DNA from: Caryophanales bacterium
GTDB taxonomy: Bacteria; Bacillota; Bacilli; Bacillales; Amphibacillaceae
Length of the DNA: 64,000 bases
Direction of reading: 5' to 3'
Assembly: GCA_026168805.1 (NCBI GenBank)
Contig: JAPFDS010000071.1
Span: 1-64,000 of the forward strand
Shown here piece by piece: positions 1 to 8,658 of the stretch (its first letter is position 1; every line of letters begins with the position of its first letter). The notes beneath the pieces were generated by a model. That model saw only the letters and a program-made list of their open reading frames with translations, was not told the origin of the DNA and searched no databases. The translations under genes and the position numbers were made by a program.

Positions 1-24
1 GAAAGAACAACAGATCCATATAGG

Positions 25-140
25 TCTGGTGGCTACAGCAGAGAGGTCACACCTGTTCCCATACCGAACACAGTAGTTAAGCTCTCTAGCGCCGATGGTA
101 GTTGAGACTTTGTCTCCGCAAGAGTAGGACGTTGCCAGGC
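25..140 (+). rRNA. rrf: 5S ribosomal RNA
   Basis: The stretch has the length (about 116 nt) and the conserved blocks of a Gram-positive 5S rRNA: CCATACCGAACACAG in the loop B/C region, GTTAAGCTC, and AGAGTAGGACGTTGCCAGGC at the 3' end, which pairs with the 5' end TCTGGTGGC. It is followed directly by an intrinsic terminator, so it is the last gene of an rRNA operon whose 16S and 23S genes lie to the left of the window. End positions are good to a base or two. Confidence 0.95.
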
Positions 141-144
141 ACTG

Positions 145-178
145 AAATCTCCCTAACAATTTTGTTAGGGAGATTTTT
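145..178 (+). terminator. rRNA operon terminator
   Basis: A 15-bp perfect inverted repeat (arm AAATCTCCCTAACAA) with a very tight loop, ending in a T-tract, begins five bases after the 5S rRNA. It is the intrinsic terminator of the rRNA operon. The stretch 179-276 that follows is AT-rich and I see nothing in it. Confidence 0.9.
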
Positions 179-276
179 GATTTTAACAAGTATTTAAGTT
201 CATACTATGATCCATTCAATCAAAACATTGCATACTACATATAATGTGAAGGTAAGAAATATTGATTTATTAAAAT

Positions 277-306
277 AAGCTGGGAACTCTTGAAGAATTC
301 CCAGCT
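277..306 (-). terminator. terminator of the 54-aa minus-strand gene
   Basis: Inverted repeat AGCTGGGAA / TTCCCAGCT around a short loop; read on the minus strand it is followed by TTATTTTAAT. It lies 13 bases downstream of the stop of the small minus-strand gene. The T-tract is imperfect. Confidence 0.6.
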
Positions 307-319
307 CATGTCCGCATGT

Positions 320-484
320 TTATGAAGTAATTTGTTGATCATTTCCAGTTATTTGAGATATAAACGGCATCACTTTTTGTAATGCATCTTCCATACCAGA
401 TTTATTTTTTGACAACGTGTAAAATGTTGCAGCACCAACACCTACTGATGTAAGAAGTGGGATCCACATGTTGTTTTTTTGCAT
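320..484 (-). CDS. small membrane-associated protein (54 aa), function unknown
   Basis: A 54-residue frame beginning MQKNNMWIPLLTSVGVGAA with a Shine-Dalgarno sequence (AAGGAAGG) upstream and an own terminator downstream, both on the minus strand. Residues 6-24 are hydrophobic and rich in Gly/Ala, enough for one short membrane segment, followed by a lysine-containing linker and an amphipathic helix. Its size and the LLTSVGVGAA-type core resemble the small DUF3918-like proteins of Bacillus; that likeness is by eye only. It is divergent from murJ. It is shorter than most ORF cut-offs. No function is proposed. Confidence 0.6.
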   Translation of the reverse strand: MQKNNMWIPLLTSVGVGAATFYTLSKNKSGMEDALQKVMPFISQITGNDQQITS

Positions 485-623
485 GATCAAATCATCCTTC
501 CTTCATTATTTTTTTGCAGACATTTGTATCATTTGTCTATTTTGTAAATATATAAGTGCTTTTCTTTTCCAATCAAAAAAATTGAGATAAACAATTGAAG
601 ATATATGTGAAGAATATGATTTC

Positions 624-652
624 TTGAAACTTGTCGAATGTGTTAAAATAAT
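624..652 (+). promoter_or_regulatory. putative sigma-A promoter of murJ
   Basis: TTGAAA, 17-bp spacer, AATAAT, ending about 30 bases before the murJ start. Five of six -10 bases match consensus. Predicted by eye only. Confidence 0.5.
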
Positions 653-681
653 AAGGAAGTATAAAAAATGCAGGTGAAAAA

Positions 682-2304
682 ATGTCAAATATTGTACGTG
701 GTACCATGTTGCTTACTGTGGCAACATTTTTATCTAAATTTTTAGGTATGATTTATGTTATTCCTTTTAATGAGCTTGTTGGAGAAAAAGGTGGGGCTTT
801 ATTTAATTTTGCTTACACACCTTATAATATTTTAATTAGTATATCAACCATTGGTGTTCCATTAGCAGTGTCGAAGTTTGTTTCTAAATATAATGCTTTA
901 GGGGATTACTACACGGGAATGAGAATGTTTAAAGCTGGTATTATTCTCATGCTAGGAACAGGTTTTGCGGCTTTTTTAACGTTGTTTTTTGGAGCGGATT
1001 TTTTAGCGAGTAAGATTATAACAACAGAGAGCTCAGAAGGTATTAGCGTTAGCGAAGTAGCATCGGTCATTAAAATGGTCAGTTTTGCGTTAATTGTCAT
1101 CCCTGCTATGAGTATTGTTCGTGGATTTTTCCAAGGACACGAATCCATGGGACCTACCGCTGTTTCACAAGTCGTTGAACAAATTGTTCGAATCATATTT
1201 TTATTAACGGCAGCTTTACTTGTATTAAATGTATATGGTGGATCGATTTCAACAGCTGTTGGCTTTGCGACCTTTGCTGCATTTGTAGGTGCTCTTGCTT
1301 CGTGTATGGTGCTTGCAGTGTACTGGAGAAAACGAAAAAAACATTTTGATGCCTTAATAGAAAATCAATCAGAGACATATCATTTATCGATCAAAGATTT
1401 GATTATAGAATTATTTTCATATGCTGGCCCATTTGTTCTTGTAGGATTGGCTACTCCACTCTACCAATTAATTGATCAGTTTACGTTTGAACGGGCAATG
1501 GTAGCTGGAGGGTTCGAAGATGTATGGGTAATATCCTTTGCGGCGATTAACTTTTATGGACATAAGCTTGTCATTATTCCTGTAACGATTGCAACAGGGC
1601 TTTCTTTAGCAATCTTACCGGCTATTACAAAGTCTTTCACAAATCGAGATCGTACATTAATGAATCAACAAATTAATCAAGCGTTACAAATTATTTTAGT
1701 TTTAGTTATCCCTGCTGTAGTAGGGCTTATATCACTTTCGGATGTAGCATATGGTTCTTTGTTTAAATTAACAAATATTGCCATCACGGGTCCATTGCTT
1801 GCATGGTCTGCACCTTTAGCGATTTTATTTGCATTGTTTATGGTGTCGTCATCTATATTGCAAGGAATTAATGAACAACGTTTTGCGGTTATTAGTTTGT
1901 CAGCAGGACTTTTATTTAAAATTTTGTTAAACATTCAATTCATTCATCTATTTGGTGCAAAGGGTGCTGTTTTTGGGACGATGTCCGCTGTAGGAATCGC
2001 TACTGTTTGTAACTTGTGGAGAATTCAAATATCGATTCAATTTTCATATAAAGAAACCGTAAAAAGAGGAGTGCTCGTACTACTCTTTTCAGGCATCATG
2101 TTTGGTGTCATTATGGGTGTTAAATATGTCGCATCATTTTTCTTAGCGTATCAAGAAGAACGGATTGCAGCCGTTATTGTACTAGCTCTAGGAATAGGGA
2201 TCGGTGGTATTGTTTATCTATGGTTAGCGTATCAATCAACATTACTTGAACGTACATTAGGGAATCGTGTTCGTAAGTTAGAGCGTTTCATTAAGAAAAT
2301 CTGA
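682..2304 (+). CDS. murJ: lipid II flippase MurJ (YtgP type), MOP superfamily
   Basis: 540-residue polytopic membrane protein, hydrophobic along its whole length with about 14 membrane segments, as expected for the polysaccharide-transport branch of the MOP exporter superfamily. The N-terminus (RGTMLLTVATFLSKFLGMIY) and the stretch GVPLAVSKFVSKYNALGDY are typical of Bacillus YtgP, which flips lipid-linked peptidoglycan precursor across the cytoplasmic membrane. It is followed after 15 bases by ytzG, the same neighbour as in B. subtilis. The start has a GGTGA-type ribosome site. The other possibility, a spore-cortex SpoVB paralogue, is less likely because of this context. Confidence 0.88.
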   Translation: MSNIVRGTMLLTVATFLSKFLGMIYVIPFNELVGEKGGALFNFAYTPYNILISISTIGVPLAVSKFVSKYNALGDYYTGMRMFKAGIILMLGTGFAAFLTLFFGADFLASKIITTESSEGISVSEVASVIKMVSFALIVIPAMSIVRGFFQGHESMGPTAVSQVVEQIVRIIFLLTAALLVLNVYGGSISTAVGFATFAAFVGALASCMVLAVYWRKRKKHFDALIENQSETYHLSIKDLIIELFSYAGPFVLVGLATPLYQLIDQFTFERAMVAGGFEDVWVISFAAINFYGHKLVIIPVTIATGLSLAILPAITKSFTNRDRTLMNQQINQALQIILVLVIPAVVGLISLSDVAYGSLFKLTNIAITGPLLAWSAPLAILFALFMVSSSILQGINEQRFAVISLSAGLLFKILLNIQFIHLFGAKGAVFGTMSAVGIATVCNLWRIQISIQFSYKETVKRGVLVLLFSGIMFGVIMGVKYVASFFLAYQEERIAAVIVLALGIGIGGIVYLWLAYQSTLLERTLGNRVRKLERFIKKI

Positions 2305-2319
2305 TAAGGATGAGTGTAT

Positions 2320-3033
2320 ATGCGATTAGATAAAATGTTAGCTCATATGGGGTTTGGCAGTCGGAAAGATGTGAAGCAATTAATTAAAAGTAGGAAAGTG
2401 CGAATCAATAACGACATTGCAAAAAGACCAAATGTTCATATTGATACAGAACGAGATGAGGTATCCGTACACGGGGAATTGGTTGACTATAAAGAATTTA
2501 TTTATTTGATGTTACATAAGCCACAAGGATTTATTTCAGCAACAGAAGATGGCTATTCTCAAACAGTCATTGATTTATTAGAAGTCGAAGATGCACACTT
2601 TGAACCTTTTCCTGTAGGGCGTCTGGATAAAGATACCGAAGGATTATTGCTGTTAACAAATGACGGAAAGTTAGCGCATGCACTCACTTCACCACGGAGG
2701 GAGATCGAAAAAACGTACTATGCAGTAATTGCAGGTAGAGTAACGGATGATCATATCGAACAGTTTTCACGTGGAGTTACATTAGATGATGGATACGAGA
2801 CAAAACCTGGACATTTGCGAATTTTAATTTCAGGTAACATCTCAGAAATAGAGTTGACGATTACTGAAGGAAAGTATCATCAAGTAAAACGTATGTTTGA
2901 GTCGATTGGGCGCCGTGTAACGTTTTTAAAGCGGATTCGTATGGGAGAGATCACATTAGATGAAAAACTTCCTATAGGTAGCTATAGAGAGCTAACAGAT
3001 GCAGAACTTGATTATTGTCTTCGCCAGCGATAA
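2320..3033 (+). CDS. ytzG: RsuA/RluB-family rRNA pseudouridine synthase
   Basis: 237 residues. An N-terminal S4 RNA-binding domain (about residues 1-60, MRLDKMLAHMGFGSRKDV) precedes the pseudouridine synthase domain with the family motif GRLDKDTEGLLLLTND at about 100-115, where the Asp of GRLD is the catalytic residue. By family and position it is the homologue of YtzG, predicted to modify U516-type sites of 16S rRNA. I place the start at ATG 2320 rather than GTG 2314 because AAGGATGAG lies at the right distance. It probably shares a transcript with murJ. Confidence 0.88.
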   Translation: MRLDKMLAHMGFGSRKDVKQLIKSRKVRINNDIAKRPNVHIDTERDEVSVHGELVDYKEFIYLMLHKPQGFISATEDGYSQTVIDLLEVEDAHFEPFPVGRLDKDTEGLLLLTNDGKLAHALTSPRREIEKTYYAVIAGRVTDDHIEQFSRGVTLDDGYETKPGHLRILISGNISEIELTITEGKYHQVKRMFESIGRRVTFLKRIRMGEITLDEKLPIGSYRELTDAELDYCLRQR

Positions 3034-3053
3034 AAGTGACGGGAGAGGTATAT

Positions 3054-3956
3054 ATGGCACAACTTGTTAAAATATATGATTGTATTTCTAGATATGAATG
3101 GAATCCATATCGTTATCCAAGTCAGTTTATCCGTCTGAAACAAGAAAATTGGAGGGAATTATATGACGTCTGGAAAGATCATACTCCAGTACACATCGAA
3201 GAGGAGTCACCTGATCAAAATACACTGCAACGATTGTTTCATTGGAGCGGCTTCTTAAAAAAAGAAGATGACTTTCCTCAAGAAGAGCCCGCACTGCATC
3301 AATTCACTGAGATGGAACTTAGAAGCTACTTTTTAAATCAATTGCTGCCCATTCAATTGAAATGGGCTACGTCCACAGTTTCAGATGTTTCGTTTATGGA
3401 TGAAAACATTTATGAGGATGAACGATTGACGTATTTTTTACAAAGATTTCCGGATATATACCTCATCATGTACTACCCTTTGTTTCAAGTAAAAGATGCC
3501 ACATTTGACGCAGAAATTATCATGATTGGTCCGCTCGGGATTGAAATTATTTATATGTTGGATGAAGCAGAAAATGCGATTATTTATGCGGACGGAGAAC
3601 GTACGTGGACAATCGAACAAGACTTCAAGAAAAAGAAAATCATTAGTCCATTACTAGCATTGAAACGCAATGAACATATTATTAAAGGAATTTTACATGC
3701 AAGAGATGTTCACATTCCAATCAAAAAGACCGTATTAGCTCGTAATAATATAATTGTATCGAATCAAGAACCATACAATACCCAAGTGATTGGAAGCAAT
3801 GATTATGAAGAATGGTTTCAAGAAAAAAGGTCAATTCAATTACCGTTAAAACACGCTCAACTCCATGCCCTAGAAACATTATTAATGTACTGTGTGACAA
3901 CTTCGGTGAGAAGACCAGAATGGGAAGATGAAAGGAATATCCCTTTTGAAGATTAA
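3054..3956 (+). CDS. conserved protein of unknown function, weak NERD-like signature
   Basis: 300 residues, start ATG 3054 behind GGGAGAGG; an upstream start at 3015 would run back into ytzG. No signal peptide or membrane segment. The N-terminus (YDCISRYEWNPYRYPSQFIR) is a family signature in Bacillaceae for a conserved gene beside ytmP. The segment around residues 150-175 (FDAEIIMIGPLGIEIIYM) has the hydrophobic-acidic spacing of a NERD nuclease-like core, but the catalytic lysine is not evident, so activity is doubtful. Downstream of ytzG by 20 bases, probably cotranscribed. Confidence 0.7.
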   Translation: MAQLVKIYDCISRYEWNPYRYPSQFIRLKQENWRELYDVWKDHTPVHIEEESPDQNTLQRLFHWSGFLKKEDDFPQEEPALHQFTEMELRSYFLNQLLPIQLKWATSTVSDVSFMDENIYEDERLTYFLQRFPDIYLIMYYPLFQVKDATFDAEIIMIGPLGIEIIYMLDEAENAIIYADGERTWTIEQDFKKKKIISPLLALKRNEHIIKGILHARDVHIPIKKTVLARNNIIVSNQEPYNTQVIGSNDYEEWFQEKRSIQLPLKHAQLHALETLLMYCVTTSVRRPEWEDERNIPFED

Positions 3957-3985
3957 CTTTTATATTGAAATGTAGGTCTGCAAGG

Positions 3986-4014
3986 TTGTATTTATACAAA
4001 AATCAATTTATCAT
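3986..4014 (+). promoter_or_regulatory. possible sigma-A promoter of ytmP
   Basis: TTGTAT, 17-bp spacer, TATCAT, about 75 bases before the ytmP start in an otherwise empty 132-bp gap. Moderate match only. Confidence 0.35.
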
Positions 4015-4088
4015 AATTATATACTAGAAAAGATACAGTGGATTTTTTCACCTTATGAAATTCGCTTAATTGAAAGATGTGAGACTAC

Positions 4089-4904
4089 ATGAAAAGATTG
4101 TTTGAACAAGCGTTAGGTCCTGGATGGAACATTCAGTCTGCTGGTGGGCTAACAGGGGATGCATATATTGCAGAAAAGGAAGATAAAAAACTGTTTTTAA
4201 AACGAAATTCCTCACCATTTCTCGCCGTTTTATCAGCTGAAGGATTTGTTCCAAAGCTTGTTTGGACGAAACGAATAGAAAACGGAGATGTCATTACTGC
4301 ACAAGAATGGCTTGATGGCAGAAAGTTAGAGCCTGAAGAGATGCAACGAAAAGAAGTAGCTGAATTGCTTAAAAAGATTCATGCATCCTCAGAGTTATTG
4401 CATATGCTGATGCGTTTAGGTATCAAAGCAGTCCCAACAAAAGAACAATTTGATATGTTATATATGGATGTATCAGATAGTCCATTTATGTCTGTACACC
4501 AAGAGGTACAAGCAGGGTTAAGATGGCTAGAAGAACTTTTACATGCAACAGAAAATCAGTCACAGGTTGTTTGTCATTGTGATTTAAATCATAATAACTT
4601 AATGATTACTGAGGATGAGACGGTTTATTTAGTGGATTGGGATAATGCAACGATTGCAGATCCAATTATTGATTTTGGAACGGTCCTTATGCGGTATATT
4701 CCACGAGATGACTGGTCACGTTGGCTCGATTCTTATGGAGAAAATAAAGATCAGCAACTTTTAAAACGAATGTATTGGTATTTAATCGCAGAAACCCTTC
4801 ATTACATTCACTGGCATTATAATCGGAATGAATCAAGACACGTACAAGAAAGGTTAGAAGATTTAATCCACTTAAACCAGGAAGCTCATACGATGTTTAA
4901 TTAG
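4089..4904 (+). CDS. ytmP: aminoglycoside-phosphotransferase-fold kinase YtmP
   Basis: 271 residues of the APH/choline kinase fold. The Brenner motif HCDLNHNN (163-170) supplies catalytic Asp and Asn, and the metal-binding DWD follows at 183-185. A lysine in LFLKRN near residue 38 is the likely ATP-binding Lys. The natural substrate of YtmP is not known; members of this fold phosphorylate small hydroxylated molecules. In B. subtilis ytmP is followed by trmB and then ytnP; here ytnP follows directly after 20 bases. Confidence 0.82.
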   Translation: MKRLFEQALGPGWNIQSAGGLTGDAYIAEKEDKKLFLKRNSSPFLAVLSAEGFVPKLVWTKRIENGDVITAQEWLDGRKLEPEEMQRKEVAELLKKIHASSELLHMLMRLGIKAVPTKEQFDMLYMDVSDSPFMSVHQEVQAGLRWLEELLHATENQSQVVCHCDLNHNNLMITEDETVYLVDWDNATIADPIIDFGTVLMRYIPRDDWSRWLDSYGENKDQQLLKRMYWYLIAETLHYIHWHYNRNESRHVQERLEDLIHLNQEAHTMFN

Positions 4905-4924
4905 TGACAGGAGGAAATAATCCT

Positions 4925-5779
4925 ATGGAACAATTACAAGTTGGCAGAGCAACAATCACATGGCTCAGGGGCGGTGTGAATTTTCTAGATGGTGGTGCAA
5001 TGTTTGGTGTCGTCCCTAAAGCTTTGTGGAAGCGTGCATACCCAAACCATGAAGACAATACAATAGAACTTCGAACAGACCCTCTATTACTCCAATTAGA
5101 TGGCAAGAATTACATAGTGGACACAGGGATGGGAAATGACAAAATAAATGCTAAACAAATACGAAATTTCGGAGTGAAAGAACAGTCATTTTTAGAGGAA
5201 GATTTACATACATGTGGATTAACACCAGAAGATATTGATGCTATTTTGATGACACATTTACATTTTGATCATGCCTCAGGTCTTACGAAAGTAAATGGTG
5301 ACTCATACGAGCCTGTGTTTCCTGGGATACCGATTTACACATCTGATGTGGAATGGAATGAGATGAGACATCCGAACATTCGCTCCATAAACACGTATTG
5401 GGAGAAAAATTGGAAAGCAGTTGAAGACCTTGTTCAACCATATACGAATGAGTTTGAGGTAGCTCCAGGTCTTAAGATGATACATACAGGTGGTCATAGC
5501 GATGGGCACTCGATTCTTGTGTTTGAAGACGAGGATGAATGTTTTATACATATGGCAGATTTAATGCCGACACATGGACACCAAAATAAATTATGGGCAC
5601 TCGCATATGATGATTACCCTGTTACATCTGTTCACGAAAAAGAAAAATGGATGAACTATGGATATGAAAAAGGCGCCTGGTATACTTTTTATCACGATGC
5701 TTATTACAGGGCTCTTCAGTTTGATTGTGAGGGGAAAGTTAAACATACAATTGAACGTAAACGGTATGCATATGAATGA
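4925..5779 (+). CDS. ytnP: metallo-beta-lactamase-fold hydrolase YtnP (lactonase-like)
   Basis: 284 residues with the zinc-binding motif THLHFDHASG at about 110-119 and later metal ligands in the GGHSDGHS and HMADLMPTH segments. This is the arrangement of the AHL-lactonase-like branch of the metallo-beta-lactamase fold. B. subtilis YtnP has been described as a signal-degrading lactonase. I take ATG 4925 as the start because AGGAGGA lies nine bases upstream; a longer frame starts at a GTG overlapping the ytmP stop. No signal peptide, so cytoplasmic. Confidence 0.85.
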   Translation: MEQLQVGRATITWLRGGVNFLDGGAMFGVVPKALWKRAYPNHEDNTIELRTDPLLLQLDGKNYIVDTGMGNDKINAKQIRNFGVKEQSFLEEDLHTCGLTPEDIDAILMTHLHFDHASGLTKVNGDSYEPVFPGIPIYTSDVEWNEMRHPNIRSINTYWEKNWKAVEDLVQPYTNEFEVAPGLKMIHTGGHSDGHSILVFEDEDECFIHMADLMPTHGHQNKLWALAYDDYPVTSVHEKEKWMNYGYEKGAWYTFYHDAYYRALQFDCEGKVKHTIERKRYAYE

Positions 5780-5781
5780 TA

Positions 5782-5836
5782 AAAACACTCGTATCTAAGA
5801 ATTGGTTGTACCGATTCCTAGATACGAGTGTTTTGT
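5782..5836. terminator. bidirectional terminator between ytnP and ytzB
   Basis: Long inverted repeat AAACACTCGTATCTA / TAGATACGAGTGTTT flanked by A-runs on one side and T-runs on the other. It lies between the converging ytnP and ytzB genes and fits both. Confidence 0.88.
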
Positions 5837-5838
5837 GT

Positions 5839-6198
5839 TTACACGGGTAAAGTTGCTTCGTCTAATTCCGTCATTTCGTGTTCATCTGCATGTTCATCTG
5901 TGCAAAAAACAGCACCAGTTTCTTGATCCACGAAAAAGTTGCTTTGAACAGATGTATGATCTGTCTGACGGCTAATGCCTCCATGGTAACCTGTATACAT
6001 GATGCCATGTAACGTAATGTCCTCAGGAATCATATAAATCCATGAACCACTGATAGGCGCTTCCTTTTTAAAGGTTTCTTTAGCTCTCTCTAATGCTTGT
6101 TCAGGAGATAATGTACTACGCTTTTCTTGCTCTTTTCGAATCAACCATCCGAATAAAAAGGCAAGTACGCTAATCAACACTACTTGTCTTTTTTTCAT
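5839..6198 (-). CDS. ytzB: PepSY-domain secreted or membrane-anchored protein YtzB
   Basis: 119 residues with an N-terminal hydrophobic segment (about 5-20, VVLISVLAFLFGWLI) preceded by KKR, which fits an uncleaved signal anchor. The rest (SPEQALERAKETFKK, then FFVDQETGAVF) has the pattern of a PepSY domain, whose members inhibit or modulate peptidases and are found outside the membrane. Lies between ytnP and ytoP as in B. subtilis, on the opposite strand. A function beyond the domain class is not known. Confidence 0.82.
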   Translation of the reverse strand: MKKRQVVLISVLAFLFGWLIRKEQEKRSTLSPEQALERAKETFKKEAPISGSWIYMIPEDITLHGIMYTGYHGGISRQTDHTSVQSNFFVDQETGAVFCTDEHADEHEMTELDEATLPV

Positions 6199-6344
6199 GT
6201 AATCCCTCCTAATGAAAATCCATTAAGACATATTATACATGAAATAACAGAAGAAATACATGGAGAAAGATATATGATAGTGGAAATCTCGATAGATTTT
6301 CAGTTATACTTAGAACCATAGACAGTTATATAGGAGCTGAGAAG

Positions 6345-7412
6345 ATGAATAAAGAAACATTAGAAATGTTTAAAACGCTTACAGAATTGCAAGGTGCACC
6401 ATCGAATGAGCACCTCGTTCGCGATTATATGAAGCAAGAATTAACAAAGTATTCCGATGAAATTGTTCAAGATAACTTAGGTGGTGTTTTTGGACTGAAA
6501 AAAGGGACTGGCCCAACGGTAATGGTTGCAGGTCATATGGATGAAGTCGGTTTTATGGTAACACAAGTGACTAAAAACGGTATGCTTCGGTTCCAGACGT
6601 TAGGAGGCTGGTGGAACCAAGTTGTCTTGGCTCAACGCGTGCAGGTAATGACAGAAGACGGTCCTGTGATTGGGGTCATCGGATCTGTTCCTCCGCATTT
6701 ATTAACGGAAGAACAACGAGCGAAGCCAATGCAGTTTTCTAGCATGCTTATTGATGTTGGAGCAGATGACAGAGCAGATGTAGAGCGTATGGGAATTCGT
6801 CCAGGCCAGACAATCGTTCCAGTGTGTCCATTTACGCCAATGGCTAATGAAAAGAAAATTTTGGCAAAAGCATGGGACAACCGTTATGGTTGTGGACTTG
6901 CAATTGAGTTATTAAAAGAATTAAAAGATGAAACATTGCCAAATCAATTATATTCTGGTGCAACGGTCCAAGAAGAAGTTGGTTTACGCGGGGCTCAAGT
7001 TGCTGCGAATATGATCGAACCAGATATTTTTTATGCACTTGATGCATCTCCAGCCAACGATATGTCCGGCGATAAAGAGCAATTTGGACAATTAGGTGAA
7101 GGGGCATTGTTACGAATTTTTGATCGAACAATGATTACTCATCATGGTATGAGAGACTTTGTGCTTGATACAGCAGAATCGAATAATATTAATTATCAAT
7201 ATTTTGTTTCAAAAGGTGGAACAGATGCAGGTCGCGTGCATACATCCAATAATGGAGTGCCGTCAGCTGTCATTGGTATTTGTTCACGTTATATACATAC
7301 AGCTGCTTCCATGATTCATATTGATGACTATGCTGCTGCAAAAGAATTAGTCAAAGAGCTTGTTCGTCATACAGATGCGAAAACGATTGAACAAATTAAA
7401 AGTCACCATTAA
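6345..7412 (+). CDS. ytoP: M42-family metalloaminopeptidase YtoP
   Basis: 355 residues, the usual length for M42 peptidases. Candidate metal ligands and catalytic residues appear in the expected order: H64 in GHMDEVGF, D178 in WDNR, E210/E211 in VQEEVG, D233 in ALDAS and H318 in RYIHTAAS. These enzymes are dinuclear, usually dodecameric cytoplasmic aminopeptidases (glutamyl or general) and are sometimes wrongly labelled endoglucanases. The start has AGGAGCTGAGAAG upstream. The next gene begins 17 bases after its stop. Confidence 0.9.
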   Translation: MNKETLEMFKTLTELQGAPSNEHLVRDYMKQELTKYSDEIVQDNLGGVFGLKKGTGPTVMVAGHMDEVGFMVTQVTKNGMLRFQTLGGWWNQVVLAQRVQVMTEDGPVIGVIGSVPPHLLTEEQRAKPMQFSSMLIDVGADDRADVERMGIRPGQTIVPVCPFTPMANEKKILAKAWDNRYGCGLAIELLKELKDETLPNQLYSGATVQEEVGLRGAQVAANMIEPDIFYALDASPANDMSGDKEQFGQLGEGALLRIFDRTMITHHGMRDFVLDTAESNNINYQYFVSKGGTDAGRVHTSNNGVPSAVIGICSRYIHTAASMIHIDDYAAAKELVKELVRHTDAKTIEQIKSHH

Positions 7413-7429
7413 AAATGAAGGGGTTTACG

Positions 7430-7951
7430 ATGGATATATGGGTAGGAACAACTAATCAGGCGAAGGTACACGCCGTCCAATCCGTCTTTCAGGATGGACA
7501 ACTCCAATCCATAAACGTTGATTCAGGCGTATCTGAACAACCTTTTTCGGATGAAGAAACGATGCAAGGGGCGATTCATCGTGCAAAAGAAGCTTTACCG
7601 GATGAATGTTCTGATGAAACCATCGCTATTGGTCTGGAAGGTGGCGTGATGGAAATCGATCAAACGCTATTCATTTGTAATTGGGGAGCGCTAGTGACCA
7701 GTACAAACGATGTATATGTTGCGAGCGGTGCGCGTATCCCATTGCCTCAAGAAGTAGCTAATGAATTATATAGTGGAAAAGAACTTGGTCCAGTCATGCA
7801 AACATTCTCACAAAAAGAAAATGTGCGCCAAACGGAAGGGGCGATCGGGATCTTTACAAATGAACGCCTGAATCGAAGCGACATGTTTAGCCATATTGTT
7901 CTTATGTTAAAAGGCCAGTGGGAATACGACAAACATCATAAAAATATTTAA
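7430..7951 (+). CDS. DUF84 inosine/xanthosine triphosphatase (YjjX-like)
   Basis: 173 residues. The opening VGTTNQAKVHAV, then SEQPFSDEETMQGAIHRA and GLEGGV, match the DUF84/NTPase_I-T family, represented by E. coli YjjX, which hydrolyses non-canonical ITP/XTP to protect the nucleotide pool. The start is ATG 7430: AAGGGG lies in front of it, and the longer frame from 7415 would place this ribosome site inside the gene. Probably cotranscribed with ytoP. Confidence 0.85.
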   Translation: MDIWVGTTNQAKVHAVQSVFQDGQLQSINVDSGVSEQPFSDEETMQGAIHRAKEALPDECSDETIAIGLEGGVMEIDQTLFICNWGALVTSTNDVYVASGARIPLPQEVANELYSGKELGPVMQTFSQKENVRQTEGAIGIFTNERLNRSDMFSHIVLMLKGQWEYDKHHKNI

Positions 7952-7956
7952 AAATT

Positions 7957-7985
7957 GAACCCCCTCATATGAGGGGGTTCTGTTG
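7957..7985. terminator. bidirectional terminator between the DUF84 gene and ytoQ
   Basis: Perfect 24-bp palindrome (arm GAACCCCCTCAT). On the minus strand it is followed by AATTTTTA, so it serves ytoQ best, but it also ends the plus-strand transcript. Confidence 0.85.
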
Positions 7986-7998
7986 TACATATATTCTT

Positions 7999-8439
7999 TT
8001 ATTCAAACATATACGCTAACACATCTATCGCTTGGTCGACGTTTTCAACGGTTACATTCGCTTTATTTGATAGCTCTTTTAATGGATGGATCAGTTTTTC
8101 AGAGCGAATGATAATGGTTGGTTTTCCAAGGGTAATTGCAGCACTTGCATCCATTGCTGTATTCCACTGACGGTATTCTTCCCCGAAGAGTGCAATAACG
8201 ACGTCTGCTTTATTCATAAGTACTTCCGTACGAAAGTTGTTCACTTGTGAAGCCACTTCGTCTCTCCAGAGTGCGTTTGGTTGTTTCCCAACAATCGATT
8301 CGCCAATATCATCTGATCGATCATGATTCGTTTGTGGTGACACAAATGAAAGTGGAAGATTTCTTTCTTTCGCTTTTTGTTCTACTTGTTCGCGCCAGTC
8401 ATCATGAATTTGACCTGCTAAATATACAACTAAATTCAA
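7999..8439 (-). CDS. ytoQ: YtoQ family protein
   Basis: 146 residues with LVVYLAGQIHDDWR at the N-terminus and VIALFGEEYRQWN..ASAAITLGKPTIIIR later. The alternation of hydrophobic strands and Gly-rich turns looks like a nucleoside 2-deoxyribosyltransferase-type Rossmann-like fold; the activity of YtoQ is unknown. The start is set at TTG 8439, since AGGAGGG sits six bases upstream and the B. subtilis protein has the same length (148 aa). The longer frame starting at 8469 would read through this ribosome site. Confidence 0.8.
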   Translation of the reverse strand: MNLVVYLAGQIHDDWREQVEQKAKERNLPLSFVSPQTNHDRSDDIGESIVGKQPNALWRDEVASQVNNFRTEVLMNKADVVIALFGEEYRQWNTAMDASAAITLGKPTIIIRSEKLIHPLKELSNKANVTVENVDQAIDVLAYMFE

Positions 8440-8479
8440 TGGTATCCCTCCTGATATCCCTTTGTACATATACTATCAA

Positions 8480-8493
8480 TGAAAGCGTTATAT
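8480..8493. promoter_or_regulatory. cre-like CcpA operator between ytoQ and ytpQ
   Basis: TGAAAGCGTTATAT matches 12 of 14 positions of the catabolite-responsive element consensus (the 3' CA is replaced by AT). It lies 41 bases upstream of ytoQ and upstream of the ytpQ promoter. CcpA is encoded in this window at 18921. Could be chance. Confidence 0.35.
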
Positions 8494-8538
8494 TTAAAGC
8501 GAAGTCCTTTCATGAACGATTTAAAGGGGAGCGATTAT

Positions 8539-8567
8539 TTGAAACAACTAGCAAATATAGTTATGAT
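8539..8567 (+). promoter_or_regulatory. sigma-A promoter of ytpQ-ytpR
   Basis: TTGAAA, 17-bp spacer, TATGAT; strong match in the divergent gap before ytpQ. Confidence 0.65.
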
Positions 8568-8658
8568 AAGATAAAGAGGTATGTTTAAAATGGTGACTTA
8601 TGCATGTAAAAGGCAATGAAACAATACCATGTAAACACCCACTTTTTGGAGGGATTAT

